NCBI GenBank assembly: GCA_018664075.1
Contig: JABJOY010000044.1
Location: 1 to 62,577 of the forward strand
DNA length: 62,577 nt
DNA from: Porticoccaceae bacterium
GTDB taxonomy: Bacteria > Pseudomonadota > Gammaproteobacteria > Pseudomonadales > Porticoccaceae
Reading direction: 5' to 3'
In this document: one piece after another, positions 27,648 through 37,228 of the stretch
Numbering within the stretch: position 1 is the stretch's first letter
Layout of the letters: each line of letters begins with the position of its first letter
The notes under the pieces: model-generated
Databases searched by the model: none
The model's input: only the letters and a program-made list of their open reading frames with translations
What the model was told of the DNA's origin: nothing
Program-made: the position numbers and the translations under genes

Positions 27648-27683
27648 GTCTCACCTGGATGGCTAAATGGCCGATAGGGAGAC
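27648..27683 (+). promoter_or_regulatory. Candidate S6:S18 autoregulatory leader RNA
   Basis: GTCTC (27648-27652) pairs with GAGAC (27679-27683); after a bulged A, CCT pairs with AGG, and an inner GGC-N-GCC pair presents a CCG (27671-27673) at the top of the structure. A stem with an exposed CCG just before rpsF is the published hallmark of the bacterial S6:S18 binding motif, through which the S6-S18 complex represses its own operon. It ends 23 bases before the rpsF start. The identification is by eye. Confidence 0.6.
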
Positions 27684-27706
27684 TTTTAAATCCACGAGGA
27701 GATACA

Positions 27707-28189
27707 ATGCGTCACTACGAAATAGTGTTTCTGGTCCATCCAGACCAGAGTGAACAGGTTGCCGGTATGGTTGAACGTTACTCTGCATCTGTTGCAGCTG
27801 GTAACGGTACTGTTCACAGATTGGAAGACTGGGGCCGTCGTCAACTGGCTTACCCTATCAACAAAATTCACAAAGCTCATTATGTCCTGATGAATATCGA
27901 ATGCGGTCAGGAAGTTCTTGATGAGTTGAACTCCACTTTCCGTTACAACGATGCTGTTTTGCGTAGCATGGTTATCCGTCGCGATGAGGCTGTTACTGCT
28001 GAATCACCGATCATGAAGCAGGAAAATGCCGAGAAAGCGGACAAAGAAGCCCGCGAACGTCGCAATGCCGCTAAAGCCAAGGCTGATGAAGCCAAAGCTG
28101 CTGCTGAGGCCGCTCAGGCGCCTGCAGCTGAAGAGGCTGCTGCTGAAGCACCAGCAGAAGAAACTGCTGAAGCGGATAAAGGAGAATAA
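27707..28189 (+). CDS. rpsF: 30S ribosomal protein S6
   Basis: From ATG 27707 (GAGGAG ribosome site) the protein has 160 residues, starting [18 protein letters not shown], with the S6 fold in residues 1-100 ([27 protein letters not shown]). The frame is open upstream to 27659, but that part belongs to the leader RNA. The last 50 residues are an Ala/Glu/Lys-rich, low-complexity tail longer than in E. coli S6 (131-135 residues). S6 binds S18 on the small-subunit platform. Confidence 0.95.
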   Translation: MRHYEIVFLVHPDQSEQVAGMVERYSASVAAGNGTVHRLEDWGRRQLAYPINKIHKAHYVLMNIECGQEVLDELNSTFRYNDAVLRSMVIRRDEAVTAESPIMKQENAEKADKEARERRNAAKAKADEAKAAAEAAQAPAAEEAAAEAPAEETAEADKGE

Positions 28190-28191
28190 TC

Positions 28192-28419
28192 ATGGCTAGA
28201 TTTGTACGTCGTAGAAAATTTTGTCGTTTCACCGCCGAAGGCGCCACTGAAATCGATTATAAAGATTTAGATACCTTGAAAGGTTATGTGTCTGAGAGCG
28301 GCAAGATCGTTCCCAGCCGTATCACTGGCACCAAGGCGCGCTACCAGCGCGAGCTGTCTGAAGCCATCAAGCGCGCTCGTTACATTGCGCTGTTGCCTTA
28401 CACAGATAGCCATAAGTAA
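28192..28419 (+). CDS. rpsR: 30S ribosomal protein S18
   Basis: A 75-residue basic protein, the full length of bacterial S18, starting [17 protein letters not shown] and containing [39 protein letters not shown]. It lies 2 bp after rpsF. The single Cys near residue 11 is not part of a zinc set, so this is the zinc-free type. Confidence 0.97.
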   Translation: MARFVRRRKFCRFTAEGATEIDYKDLDTLKGYVSESGKIVPSRITGTKARYQRELSEAIKRARYIALLPYTDSHK

Positions 28420-28431
28420 TTAGGAATACCA

Positions 28432-29313
28432 TTGCGTGCCCTGGCTGAGTTTATTATGCGCGGGCGTGCACAGGCCTGCGGTGTAGCCTTATTGGGGACT
28501 TTTTTCCCCTTTGTCAGTCCGGCTACTATAGGGCTGGTAACACTGCGCAAAGGCAGTACCGAAGGATTGGTAATTTTGCTTTGGGCGGCTCTGCCGTCAA
28601 TTGTGAGTTACTACTTTGGTCAGGGCAGCGGATTGCTCACCTTGGTTTCTGTGGTGTCCCTGCTGATGATGGTGGTCTCGGCCAATGTGTTGAGAGTAAC
28701 CAGTTCATGGCAGGCCACAATGTTGGCTACTATGCTGTTGGCCATTGCGGTGACATTGGGTTTTGGGCTGCTGCTGAGCGCTGAGGTCGACCTGCTTATA
28801 GCCAAGGTCAGTGAGATTTTTGCTGAGATTGCAGCTTCGCAGGGTCAACAGCAGGCTGAAGGGCAGGAACCTGTGGTTCCTACCCGGCCGCTGGTACTGG
28901 GTCTGGTTGCGCTGATGTTATCGATCAGTGCCATTGTAAGTTTGCTGTTGTCCCGTTGGTGGCAGGCAATGCTTTACAACCCAGGCGGATTTGGAGAGGA
29001 GTTCCACAACCTGAGGCTTGATATCAGGGTTGCCGGGGGTTCATTGCTGGCCTTTACGCTGCTGCTGTATCTGCCCGGTGACTTCAGGTTTTGGGCTGAG
29101 CTGATGGCTCTGCCGCTGCTGATATCTGGTCTGTCCCTGGTGCACTATGGGGTCAAGGCATTATCTCAGGGCAGGCAGTGGTTGGTATTTATGTATGTTG
29201 GGCTGGTGGTTTCTGGCCCTGTAATAGGTGGCTTGTTGGTTGGATTGGGTATCGCTGACAGCATTTTGAATTTACGCTTAAGATTGACGGCGAATAAAGA
29301 CCGCGATCAATAG
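28432..29313 (+). CDS. DUF2232-like integral membrane protein
   Basis: A 293-residue protein with about eight hydrophobic helices and a polar, Gln-rich loop around residues 135-150 (SQGQQQAEGQE). It starts at TTG 28432, 12 bp after rpsR, with TAGGA as the ribosome site. A membrane protein of this kind is commonly found between rpsR and rplI in gammaproteobacteria and resembles the DUF2232/YybS group. Its function is unknown; the position suggests only co-transcription with ribosomal genes. Confidence 0.75.
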   Translation: MRALAEFIMRGRAQACGVALLGTFFPFVSPATIGLVTLRKGSTEGLVILLWAALPSIVSYYFGQGSGLLTLVSVVSLLMMVVSANVLRVTSSWQATMLATMLLAIAVTLGFGLLLSAEVDLLIAKVSEIFAEIAASQGQQQAEGQEPVVPTRPLVLGLVALMLSISAIVSLLLSRWWQAMLYNPGGFGEEFHNLRLDIRVAGGSLLAFTLLLYLPGDFRFWAELMALPLLISGLSLVHYGVKALSQGRQWLVFMYVGLVVSGPVIGGLLVGLGIADSILNLRLRLTANKDRDQ

Positions 29314-29342
29314 GCAGAGCTGGTTAACAAGAGGTTATTGAG

Positions 29343-29792
29343 ATGGAAGTTATTCTTCTGGAGAAAGTAGGCAAGTTGGGTGGTATTGGTGACACTGCTA
29401 ATGTTAAAGCTGGTTTTGGCCGCAACTACCTAATCCCTCAGGGCAAGGCTGTATTTGCCACTGAAGCTAATATCGCTGATTTTGAGCTGCGCCGCGCTGA
29501 TTTAGAAGCTGCTGCCGATGCCAAGCTGGCTGAAGCCACTGGCCGCGCTGCCAAGCTGGCGGAGATTGGTACTGTGACTATCAGTGCCATTGCTGGTGAT
29601 GAAGGTAAGCTGTTCGGTTCTGTGGGTACCCGCGAACTCGAAGCTGCAATCAATGCTGCTGGCGGCGAAATCACCAAGAGCGAAATTAACTTGCCTGAAG
29701 GTGCGCTGCGCAATGTTGGTGAGTTTGCTGTTGAAGTTCAGCTGCACTCTGATGTGACTCAATCTGTCACCGTGGTAATTGAAGCAGAGTAA
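29343..29792 (+). CDS. rplI: 50S ribosomal protein L9
   Basis: 149 residues, full length: an N-terminal domain [32 protein letters not shown] with the L9 signature, a central connecting helix (about 40-75) and a C-terminal domain with [14 protein letters not shown]. It is followed by a strong terminator, so the rpsF operon ends here and dnaB is transcribed separately. Confidence 0.97.
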   Translation: MEVILLEKVGKLGGIGDTANVKAGFGRNYLIPQGKAVFATEANIADFELRRADLEAAADAKLAEATGRAAKLAEIGTVTISAIAGDEGKLFGSVGTRELEAAINAAGGEITKSEINLPEGALRNVGEFAVEVQLHSDVTQSVTVVIEAE

Positions 29793-29841
29793 TTTTGCTG
29801 GCTAAACACCGTTTAGCTTGAATACCGCAAAGTATTTGCAT

Positions 29842-29885
29842 AACGGCACTGCTTCTTAATAAGATGCAGTGCCGTTTTTGTTTTT
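29842..29885 (+). terminator. Intrinsic terminator after rplI
   Basis: A perfect 11-bp stem AACGGCACTGC / GCAGTGCCGTT (29842-29852 with 29866-29876) runs straight into a T-rich tract to 29885. One of the clearest terminators in the window. Confidence 0.93.
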
Positions 29886-29938
29886 AGTGACGGCTATTTC
29901 AGTCATTTTTATACCTAACAACAGGTCGATATACCGGC

Positions 29939-31387
29939 ATGAACGAAGCGCTTTTTGCAGAACCTACTATCAGCCAGCCGCTGCCCCATTCTATTGAGGC
30001 AGAGCAGGCGGTACTCGGCGGGTTGATGCTGAAAAATGATGCCTTTGATTCGATTGCCGAAATTCTTAGCGACAGCGATTTCTACAGCACTGATCACCAG
30101 CTGATCTTTACCGCCATGTCCCGGCTGTCCGCCGATGGCCAGCCCTTTGACCCTATTACCCTGACTGAATCTCTGCAGAACTCCAATGAGCTGAATGCTG
30201 TTGGGGGTGCGGAATATCTGGTAGACCTGGCCCACAACACTCCCAGCTCTGCTAATGTTAAGGCCTATACCCAGATTGTGCTGGAGCGCTCTATTGTTCG
30301 CCAACTGATCAGTGCGTCCAGTGATATTGTGCGCAAAGGTTACAACCCACTGGGTTGGGACAGCGCTAAGCTGCTTGAGGAAGCAGAGCAGCGGCTGCAG
30401 GAGATTATTGAAAATCGCCCGAAAAAAGGTGGTTTTAAAGAGGTTAACTCGCTGATTCGAGAAGCGGTTGAGCGTCTCGATGAGCTATTTAAAAACGATG
30501 CGGATATCACTGGTCTGAGCACCGGATTTTCTGATCTGGACCAGATGACCAGCGGCTGGCAGAAGTCGGATCTGATTATTATTGCCGGCCGACCCTCCAT
30601 GGGTAAAACCTCCTTTGCCATGAATATGGTGGAGCATGCCACATTAAATCAGGATCGCCCGGTTCTGGTATTTAGCCTAGAGATGCCAGCCAGCAGCCTG
30701 GTGACTCGTATGCTGTCATCCATTGGTAAAATTGACGCGACGAGAATGCGCTCTGGCAATCTGCTTGAAGATGATTGGCCGCGCCTGAGCAGTGCGGCTC
30801 AGCGCCTTAAAGACCGGCCTCTGTTTATTGATGACTCTGCGGGCATTACCCCGCTGGAGATGCGTAATCGCATCAAGCAGTTTACCCGGGAGCGGGTGGA
30901 GCAGCTGCGTGCTCAGTGGCATCAGGAGCACGGGGCTAACACCCCGGCCGACACTGAGTCTCTGTATGAGGCGGCTCAGCCGGGCATGATTATGGTGGAT
31001 TACCTGCAGCTGATGAGCGGTACCAATAGTTCCGAGGGTCGTGTGCAGGAAATCTCGCAGATCTCCCGTGAGCTAAAAGGTCTGGCCAGAGAATATGAAT
31101 GCCCGATGATTGCCCTGTCCCAGCTCAGTCGTAATGTTGAACAGCGCCCTAATAAGCGTCCGGTAAACGCGGACTTGCGTGAATCTGGTGCCATTGAGCA
31201 GGATGCGGATGTGATTACCTTTATCTACCGGGATGAGGTCTACAACGAGGACAGCCCGGATAAAGGCACTGCCGAGATTATTATTGGCAAGCAGCGAAAT
31301 GGTCCCATTGGTACCTGCCGTCTGATGTTTATGGGCAAGTACACGCGCTTTGAGAATCTGGCTGGCGACCATTTCGCCGACAATTAG
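29939..31387 (+). CDS. dnaB: Replicative DNA helicase DnaB
   Basis: A 482-residue hexameric 5'-3' fork helicase. The N-terminal domain (LPHSIEAEQAVLGGLM) occupies about residues 15-120 and binds primase; the RecA-like C-terminal domain has Walker A GRPSMGKTSFAMN near 218-230, DYLQLM (Walker B region) near 354, and SQLSRNVEQRPNKRP near 393. The start ATG 29939 follows the rplI terminator. No intein is visible. Confidence 0.97.
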   Translation: MNEALFAEPTISQPLPHSIEAEQAVLGGLMLKNDAFDSIAEILSDSDFYSTDHQLIFTAMSRLSADGQPFDPITLTESLQNSNELNAVGGAEYLVDLAHNTPSSANVKAYTQIVLERSIVRQLISASSDIVRKGYNPLGWDSAKLLEEAEQRLQEIIENRPKKGGFKEVNSLIREAVERLDELFKNDADITGLSTGFSDLDQMTSGWQKSDLIIIAGRPSMGKTSFAMNMVEHATLNQDRPVLVFSLEMPASSLVTRMLSSIGKIDATRMRSGNLLEDDWPRLSSAAQRLKDRPLFIDDSAGITPLEMRNRIKQFTRERVEQLRAQWHQEHGANTPADTESLYEAAQPGMIMVDYLQLMSGTNSSEGRVQEISQISRELKGLAREYECPMIALSQLSRNVEQRPNKRPVNADLRESGAIEQDADVITFIYRDEVYNEDSPDKGTAEIIIGKQRNGPIGTCRLMFMGKYTRFENLAGDHFADN

Positions 31388-31444
31388 CTACAGCAACTGC
31401 ATAAGCCAGCCAGTCTGTAAATTAACTACTTTAAGGTTTCGTTA

Positions 31445-32296
31445 ATGAAGGTTTTTCACACCGTCAGTGGACTTCGAGATGATCTTAATAAAGATCGCCG
31501 TAAGGGCTTGCGCATTGGCTTTGTGCCGACCATGGGCAATCTTCACGATGGCCATCTGGCGCTGATTACTCAGGCCAGGGAAACCAGCGATATTGTGGTC
31601 TGTTCGATTTTTGTCAATGCGCTACAGTTTGGTTTGAATGAAGACTGGGATAAGTATCCCCGCACCTATGAGTCCGATTGCGACAAGCTTCGCGAAGCAG
31701 GCTGTGACTATCTGTTTCACCCGGACGATATTGAGATGTACCCCAATGGCCTGGACACCCAGAGCCGGGTGATTTGCCCGACCATGACAGATGTGTTGTG
31801 CGGTGCCAGCCGCCCCGGGCATTTTGAGGGTGTAACCACGGTGGTCAGCAAGCTGTTTAATATTGTGCAGCCGGACGAGGCTATTTTTGGCATCAAAGAT
31901 TATCAGCAGCTAGCGGTGATCCGTCGCATGGCTGAAGACCTGTGCATGCCGGTGCAGATCAGCGCCGCTCCTATTCACCGTGAGTCCGATGGCCTGGCCA
32001 TGAGTTCGCGCAATAGCTATATCACTGATGATGAGCGCCCGCGGGTCACTGTGCTCAAGCAGAGCCTGGAATGGATTGCTGAGCAGATAGGGGCGGGCAA
32101 CAAGGACTTCAATCAGCTTGAAGCCTCGGCCAGGCAGAAAATTATTGAGGCTGGCTTTAGCATAGATTATGTCACCATCAGCAACAGCAAGACATTGGAT
32201 CCGGCCGCCAACGATGATCTTGAAATTACTATTCTGGGTGCTATGTTTACTGAAGCTGCAAGACTTATTGATAACTTGTCAGTGGATTTGAAGTAG
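31445..32296 (+). CDS. panC: Pantothenate synthetase
   Basis: A 283-residue enzyme joining pantoate and beta-alanine with ATP. It has the N-terminal [16 protein letters not shown] nucleotide-binding HxGH motif at about 25-41, SIFVNALQF, the central [14 protein letters not shown], and the KMSKS-like [11 protein letters not shown] near 181. The length is typical. panB is not adjacent; panD, which supplies beta-alanine, follows by 59 bp on the same strand. Confidence 0.96.
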   Translation: MKVFHTVSGLRDDLNKDRRKGLRIGFVPTMGNLHDGHLALITQARETSDIVVCSIFVNALQFGLNEDWDKYPRTYESDCDKLREAGCDYLFHPDDIEMYPNGLDTQSRVICPTMTDVLCGASRPGHFEGVTTVVSKLFNIVQPDEAIFGIKDYQQLAVIRRMAEDLCMPVQISAAPIHRESDGLAMSSRNSYITDDERPRVTVLKQSLEWIAEQIGAGNKDFNQLEASARQKIIEAGFSIDYVTISNSKTLDPAANDDLEITILGAMFTEAARLIDNLSVDLK

Positions 32297-32355
32297 GTAT
32301 TACAACCCCGTTTGGGGCTGGATTTAAATAGGAATTAGTCGAAAGGGAGTTTTCT

Positions 32356-32739
32356 ATGCAATCAAATTTTCTTAAAGCCAAGCTGCATATGGCCTGTATC
32401 ACTCAGGCGGAGCTGTGGTATGACGGTTCCTGCGCTATTGACGCCGATCTTCTCGAACTGGCTGGTATGCGCGAGTTTGAGCAGATCGATATTTACAACG
32501 TCAGCAATGGTGAGCGCCTGACCACTTATATTATTGCCGCCGAGGCAGGCTCTGGGGTTATCTCCATGAACGGTGCTGCAGCGCGCAAATGTGAGGTTGG
32601 CGATCGCATTATTATCGCTGCCTATGCGGGGCTCTCCGACACCGAAGCTTCGACCCATAAACCCAGACTGGTCTATCTCAATCAGGATAATTCAGTTGAG
32701 CGCACCGCCAATACCATTCCGGTGCAGCTGGCTGTTTGA
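32356..32739 (+). CDS. panD: Aspartate 1-decarboxylase precursor
   Basis: A 127-residue proenzyme that cleaves itself between Gly24 and Ser25 (YDGSCAID) to form the pyruvoyl group that decarboxylates aspartate to beta-alanine. [17 protein letters not shown] and NGAAAR(K) motifs follow as in the E. coli enzyme. An AAAGGGAG ribosome site precedes ATG 32356. It ends immediately before the convergent amidohydrolase gene. Confidence 0.96.
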   Translation: MQSNFLKAKLHMACITQAELWYDGSCAIDADLLELAGMREFEQIDIYNVSNGERLTTYIIAAEAGSGVISMNGAAARKCEVGDRIIIAAYAGLSDTEASTHKPRLVYLNQDNSVERTANTIPVQLAV

Positions 32740-34440
32740 TTACGGGTCCTTGGCGTAAACCAGCTCCCCAGCCAACCAGGTTTCCAGCACCTGTGTCTTC
32801 CAAATATCCTCAGCTGGTATCTGGTAAATATCCTGATCAATAATAATAAAATCGGCCCATTTGCCCTGCGTTAAACCGCCGAGGCTGCCTTCTTGATGAG
32901 CCCCCCACGCGGCGTCAATAGAGAATGAGCGCATTGCTTCTTCAATAGTCATGGCCTCCTCGGGCAGCCAGCCACCTTGCGGCTGGTTGGCTTTGTTCTG
33001 GCGGGTTACTGCGGCATGAATTCCGTCAAAAGGGTTGGCCAGTTCTACCGGATAGTCGGAACCTGAGACCACTATGCTGCCCTGATCGAGAAAGGTGCGC
33101 CAGGCGTAGGCGCCTTTAAGTCGCTCCCGGCCAATTCTGTTCTCTGCCATATTCATATCGCTGGTGGCATGGGTGGGCTGCATGGAGGGAATTACATCCA
33201 GACTTTTAAATCTGGGGATATCATCAATAGCGACCACCTGGGAATGCTCAATTCGATGGCGCAGATGGCGACCACCCACTGTGGCGTAAGCATGTTCAAT
33301 TTCATCCAGTGCTATGCGATTACCTTTGTCGCCGATGGCGTGAATGGCCACCTGAAAGTCTGCTTCTGTGGCCAGTTTAAACAGCTTGCGCAACTGGGCG
33401 GCACTGGTCAGCAGCAGCCCGCTGTGGCCGGGGCGGTCGCTGTAGGGCTCTAGCATGGCTGCGCCGCGGCTGCCCAGGGCACCATCGGTGTAAATTTTAA
33501 TACTGCGTGCGCTGTATAGCTGATGCTCGTCTTCGCTGTGCCCAGCGGCCAGTATCTGTTCCAGGCTAGGTTCGGTTGAAGAGATCATGCCATAAACCCG
33601 CACGGGCATTTCGCCACTGTCAGCCAGCTGGCGATAGAGCTGATGTTCTGCCGCTGTGGTACCTGCATCATGGGTCGAGGTGATGCCCAGACTGAGAAGA
33701 TGGCTGCTGACGGCATCCAGCGCTGCGGCAATTTCGGACTGATCAGGTGCCGGAATCACTGTGGACACTAGATTCATAGCATTGTCGATGAGCACGCCTG
33801 TGGGTTCGCCATCGGCATCTTTGAGTATTTCGCCGCCCGCTGGGGATATTGTCTCTCTGGTAATGCCTGCCAGTTCAAGGGCTTTGCTGTTGCCCCAGCC
33901 AGCATGGCCGTCGATGCGCTCCAGCCATACTGGCCGATCACTAATTTCACTGTCGAGCTGGGCTGCGGTTGGAAACTGCTTGTCGGGCCAGAGCACCTGG
34001 TTCCAGCCGCGGCCGCGTATCCAGTTGAGGTACTGATTGCTGGCGGCATAGCCACCCACAGCTGCAGCGGCCTCTGCTGCGGAGTCTGCTTGGCGAACAT
34101 CAATGCGCTGCAGGGTGTAGCCGAGGCTGGAAACATGGCCATGGGCATCAATAATGCCGGGGATTAATGTTTTGCCCTGACCATCGATAATATTGGCCTC
34201 TGGGTAGTTGGCGCCGATTGAGGTCCCCGTCTCAAGCACTTTGCCTGCGACTATGGCCATGGAATCGAATTTAAATAGTTGGCGATTATTATCAAAGCTG
34301 TAGCCCTGAATATTATTTATCAGAGTGACTTCTGTAGTTGCTGAAGCGTCTGGGGATTTGGCTGGTTCTGTGCAGCCGATTATCAGGCTGGCCAAGGCGA
34401 TTAGCAGCAGCGCTGACAGGTATTGTTTAACTGGGTTCAC
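32740..34440 (-). CDS. Amidohydrolase-family lipoprotein (YtcJ-like)
   Basis: A 566-residue predicted metal-dependent hydrolase. The signal peptide ends in LIIGC (about residues 19-23), placing it in the envelope. The metal-binding HGH (GIIDAHGHVSS) is near residue 101, and later AIHAIGDKGN, RIEHSQ and SGSDYPVELANPFDGIHAAVTR match the YtcJ group of composite-domain hydrolases. The C-terminal part closes the beta-sandwich (GSLGGLTQGKWADFIIID). The substrate is unknown; no regulator or transporter is adjacent. Its stop abuts the panD stop. Confidence 0.85.
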   Translation of the reverse strand: MNPVKQYLSALLLIALASLIIGCTEPAKSPDASATTEVTLINNIQGYSFDNNRQLFKFDSMAIVAGKVLETGTSIGANYPEANIIDGQGKTLIPGIIDAHGHVSSLGYTLQRIDVRQADSAAEAAAAVGGYAASNQYLNWIRGRGWNQVLWPDKQFPTAAQLDSEISDRPVWLERIDGHAGWGNSKALELAGITRETISPAGGEILKDADGEPTGVLIDNAMNLVSTVIPAPDQSEIAAALDAVSSHLLSLGITSTHDAGTTAAEHQLYRQLADSGEMPVRVYGMISSTEPSLEQILAAGHSEDEHQLYSARSIKIYTDGALGSRGAAMLEPYSDRPGHSGLLLTSAAQLRKLFKLATEADFQVAIHAIGDKGNRIALDEIEHAYATVGGRHLRHRIEHSQVVAIDDIPRFKSLDVIPSMQPTHATSDMNMAENRIGRERLKGAYAWRTFLDQGSIVVSGSDYPVELANPFDGIHAAVTRQNKANQPQGGWLPEEAMTIEEAMRSFSIDAAWGAHQEGSLGGLTQGKWADFIIIDQDIYQIPAEDIWKTQVLETWLAGELVYAKDP

Positions 34441-34596
34441 GGCGGTAACTCCCGGCGGTTGTTTTAATTATTAGCGGCAATTAATGGGGATATTTTGTCT
34501 TATCTTGCAGCTTTATGCGATCTTTTCTTAGTCGGGTAGATATCTCATAGCGCCGGTTTTGGCGGCCTGCCGGTGTAGAGGAGGGTAATTGAATAG

Positions 34597-34624
34597 TTGA
34601 CTAATGCGCAAAAACTGATACATT
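34597..34624 (+). promoter_or_regulatory. Candidate promoter of ilvIH
   Basis: TTGACT (34597-34602), a 16-base spacer, TACATT (34619-34624). The match is moderate (5/6 and 4/6). It would give a leader of about 258 bases, long enough for attenuation. Confidence 0.35.
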
Positions 34625-34706
34625 GCCCGCAATCTTCGTCGTATTGACGGGATTATTAGTCCTAGTACCAGATTGGCGTAACCCGTGCCGCTGGTCATCA
34701 ATAGAG

Positions 34707-34733
34707 ATGGCGCTGCTTTTATCCAAAGCTTAA
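34707..34733 (+). CDS. Possible ilv leader peptide (MALLLSKA)
   Basis: ATG GCG CTG CTT TTA TCC AAA GCT TAA encodes eight residues with three consecutive Leu codons, preceded by GAG. It lies 156 bases before ilvI, followed by two candidate hairpins, the second with a short T-run. The order peptide, hairpin, hairpin is that of an attenuator, but the peptide is very short and contains no Ile or Val codon, so chance is possible. Confidence 0.25.
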   Translation: MALLLSKA

Positions 34734-34888
34734 TAAGTCGCCAACGACAGTCATAAGCACTTACCGGTGTGACTGAAATAGCCGCGATCTGTGGCGTCCC
34801 TTTTGATGTTTCAGTGTCTTCCGCCTCTGCGAACGGTTCTTTTGTCGTTACGATAGTTACGATAGCTTAATTTAGTTGAGGACATATT

Positions 34889-36625
34889 GTGGAACTCTTA
34901 TCTGGCGGTGATATTTTAATCCGCGCTTTAAAAGACGCAGGCGTTAAGGACGTTTGGGGTTATCCCGGCGGTGCCGCTCTGCATATCTATGACGCCCTGT
35001 ATCGACAGGATGACGTCTTTCATATTCTGGTTCGTCACGAGCAGGCCGCTGTGCATGCCGCGGACGGATTCTCCCGTGCCACTGGTGAAGTGGGCACTGC
35101 ACTGGTGACCTCCGGTCCAGGTGCGACCAATGCAATTACTGGTATTGCCACTGCCTATATGGATTCTATTCCAATGGTGGTTATCTCCGGTCAGGTGCCT
35201 CTCTCCAAGATTGGTCAGGATGCCTTTCAGGAAACCGATATGGTCGGTGTTTCTCGACCTATTGTTAAGCACAGCTTTCTGGTTACTCGCGCTGAAGATA
35301 TCGCTGAGACTATTGCCAAGGCTTATTATATTGCGGCTACTGGCCGACCTGGCCCTGTGGTCGTGGATATCCCCAAAGATGTCACCGACCCCAGTTACAA
35401 GGTTGCCTATGAATGGCCCACTGAGACCAAAATGCGCTCTTACCAGCCGACGGATAAGGGCCATCGCGGACAGATCAAGCGGGCGGTTAAAACCCTGCTG
35501 GGGGCTAAGCGTCCGGTTATTTATACCGGTGGGGGCATTGTTATAGACAATGCGGCGGAGCATTTGATTGCTCTGGCCAGGAAGCTTAATTTCCCGGTTA
35601 CCAATACGCTGATGGGTCTGGGTGGTTACCCGGGCACTGACCGTCAGTATCTGGGTATGCTGGGCATGCACGGGACCTACGAGGCCAATACGGCCATGCA
35701 CCATGCAGATGTTATTTTTGCTGTGGGCGCTCGCTTTGATGATCGGGTGACCAATGATCTGGAAAAATTCTGTCCCCATGCCACGATTATTCATATTGAT
35801 GTTGACCCGACCACTGTGTCGAAAAATATTGAGGCCCATATTCCTATCGTTGGCACCTGTACCTCAGTACTAACTGAGATGCTGAGCATTGCAGAGCAGC
35901 TGACTCTTGAGCCGGATGCAGAGGCACTGGCGGACTGGTGGCAGCAGATTGATCAATGGCGTGCGGACAAGGGTATCTACACTGAATCCCGTTATGAGCC
36001 TAGCTCCGGCACCTGCATCAAGCCTCAGGATGTGATCAAAATGCTGTACAAGATCACTGAGGGTGAGGCGATTATCACGTCGGATGTTGGTCAGCACCAG
36101 ATGTTTGCTGCCCAGTATTATCTGTTTGATAAGCCGCGCATGTGGATCAACTCCGGCGGTCTTGGCACCATGGGCTTTGGCCTGCCCGCGGCCATGGGTT
36201 GCAAGCGAGCATTTCCCGATACAGACGTAGCCTGTGTGACTGGTGAGGGCAGTATCCAGATGTGCATCCAGGAGCTGTCTACCTGCACCCAGCACAATCT
36301 GCCGGTAAAGATTATTAATCTCAATAATGCGGCGCTGGGTATGGTTCGCCAGTGGCAGGATATGAATTATAGCAGCCGTTACTCGGAATCCGTCTATGAG
36401 GACTCGTTGCCGGACTTTGTTAAGTTGGCCGAGGCCTATGGTCATGTGGGTATGAAAATTACCCATCTGGATGAACTGGAGGAGAAGATGCGCGAATGCT
36501 TTGCGATGAAAGATCGCACTGTATTTATGGATATCTGCGTGGATCGCTCTGAGCATGTTTATCCCATGCAAGTACCTGGTGGATCGATGCGCGATCTGTG
36601 GCTGAACAAGACGGAGAGAGCCTAA
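34889..36625 (+). CDS. ilvI: Acetolactate synthase, large catalytic subunit
   Basis: A 578-residue ThDP enzyme (also named ilvB in some annotations) for the first common step of valine, leucine and isoleucine synthesis. The N-terminal [13 protein letters not shown] and [19 protein letters not shown] carry the catalytic Glu, [13 protein letters not shown] follows, and the C-terminal ThDP/Mg motif reads [15 protein letters not shown]...[16 protein letters not shown]. Translation starts at GTG 34889 with GAGG upstream. It overlaps ilvH by one base. The GEG form of the ThDP motif is also found in Pseudomonas IlvI, so it is not a defect. Confidence 0.95.
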   Translation: MELLSGGDILIRALKDAGVKDVWGYPGGAALHIYDALYRQDDVFHILVRHEQAAVHAADGFSRATGEVGTALVTSGPGATNAITGIATAYMDSIPMVVISGQVPLSKIGQDAFQETDMVGVSRPIVKHSFLVTRAEDIAETIAKAYYIAATGRPGPVVVDIPKDVTDPSYKVAYEWPTETKMRSYQPTDKGHRGQIKRAVKTLLGAKRPVIYTGGGIVIDNAAEHLIALARKLNFPVTNTLMGLGGYPGTDRQYLGMLGMHGTYEANTAMHHADVIFAVGARFDDRVTNDLEKFCPHATIIHIDVDPTTVSKNIEAHIPIVGTCTSVLTEMLSIAEQLTLEPDAEALADWWQQIDQWRADKGIYTESRYEPSSGTCIKPQDVIKMLYKITEGEAIITSDVGQHQMFAAQYYLFDKPRMWINSGGLGTMGFGLPAAMGCKRAFPDTDVACVTGEGSIQMCIQELSTCTQHNLPVKIINLNNAALGMVRQWQDMNYSSRYSESVYEDSLPDFVKLAEAYGHVGMKITHLDELEEKMRECFAMKDRTVFMDICVDRSEHVYPMQVPGGSMRDLWLNKTERA

Positions 36626-37119
36626 TGAAACGTATAATTTCTATACTACTGGAAAATGAATCCGGTGCGCTCTCGCGGGTTGTCGGACTGTTTTCCCAGC
36701 GCGGCTACAATATTGATACGCTGACCGTTGCGCCCACTGATGACGATACTCTGTCCCGTTTAACCCTGACCACACAGGGTGATGACCATATGGCGGAGCA
36801 GATTGTTAAGCAGCTGCACAAACTGATAGACACTATCAAGGTGGTGGATCTGACCGAAGGCGCCCACATTGAGCGAGAGCTGATGCTGGTTAAGCTGAAG
36901 GCGTCGGATAACGATATCCGCGCTGAAGTAAAAAGCTGCGCCGAGATTTTTCGCGGCACTATTGTGGATGTGACCCCTAATACTTATACGGTGCAACTGG
37001 CTGGTGACAGCGAGAAGCTGGATGCCTTTATTGAGGCGGTGCGCGAGATTGGCATTATGGAAGTGGTTCGGTCCGGTGTGTCTGGCATTGCTCGTGGTGA
37101 TAAATTCCTGCGTGTATAA
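36625..37119 (+). CDS. ilvH: Acetolactate synthase, small regulatory subunit
   Basis: From ATG 36625 (TAATG junction with ilvI) it has 164 residues, the length of E. coli IlvH. The N-terminal ACT domain [35 protein letters not shown] binds valine for feedback inhibition; the C-terminal domain ends GVSGIARGDKFLRV. The frame remains open upstream within ilvI, but those residues do not belong to the family. A terminator follows, and ilvC is not next as it is in pseudomonads. Confidence 0.96.
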   Translation: MKRIISILLENESGALSRVVGLFSQRGYNIDTLTVAPTDDDTLSRLTLTTQGDDHMAEQIVKQLHKLIDTIKVVDLTEGAHIERELMLVKLKASDNDIRAEVKSCAEIFRGTIVDVTPNTYTVQLAGDSEKLDAFIEAVREIGIMEVVRSGVSGIARGDKFLRV

Positions 37120-37146
37120 CAGAAGGGTATTGCAAACAGTTAGTCG

Positions 37147-37182
37147 GCGGCTCTCCTGCTAAATGGCGAGCCGCTTTGTTTT
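37147..37182 (+). terminator. Intrinsic terminator after ilvH
   Basis: A perfect 7-bp stem GCGGCTC/GAGCCGC (37147-37153 with 37168-37174), a 14-base loop, then TTTGTTTT. It closes the ilvIH unit. Confidence 0.75.
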
Positions 37183-37228
37183 ATAACCCGTAATTAGAAT
37201 ATTAATAATTAACCCAATGAGGGATTGA

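Larger units (their letters stand above)
34441..34888. other. Long leader/intergenic region before ilvI
   Basis: These 448 bases hold no protein gene longer than a leader peptide. Visible features are a candidate promoter (34597-34624), a short reading frame with three Leu codons (34707-34733), a hairpin around CAGTC (34748-34752) and GACTG (34772-34776) with inner GCAC/GTGT pairs, a weaker GCCGC/GTGGC hairpin near 34782-34796 followed by GTCCCTTTT, and a perfect 9-bp tandem repeat GTTACGATA at 34847-34864 just before the ribosome site. Confidence 0.5.

Noticed and set aside
34806-34856. A second possible leader peptide directly before ilvI, M-F-Q-C...L-L-S-L-R, with five Leu codons
   Set aside because: Only 32 bases separate its stop from the ilvI start, with no room for competing hairpins and only a tandem repeat there. 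Five Leu in 16 codons can arise by chance.
35870-36571. Long open antisense frame inside ilvI, 233 codons
   Set aside because: It follows from the codon bias of the sense gene; no ribosome site, motif or signal peptide supports it. The same applies to long alternative frames inside soxA, valS, rep, glpK, lptF and uvrA.
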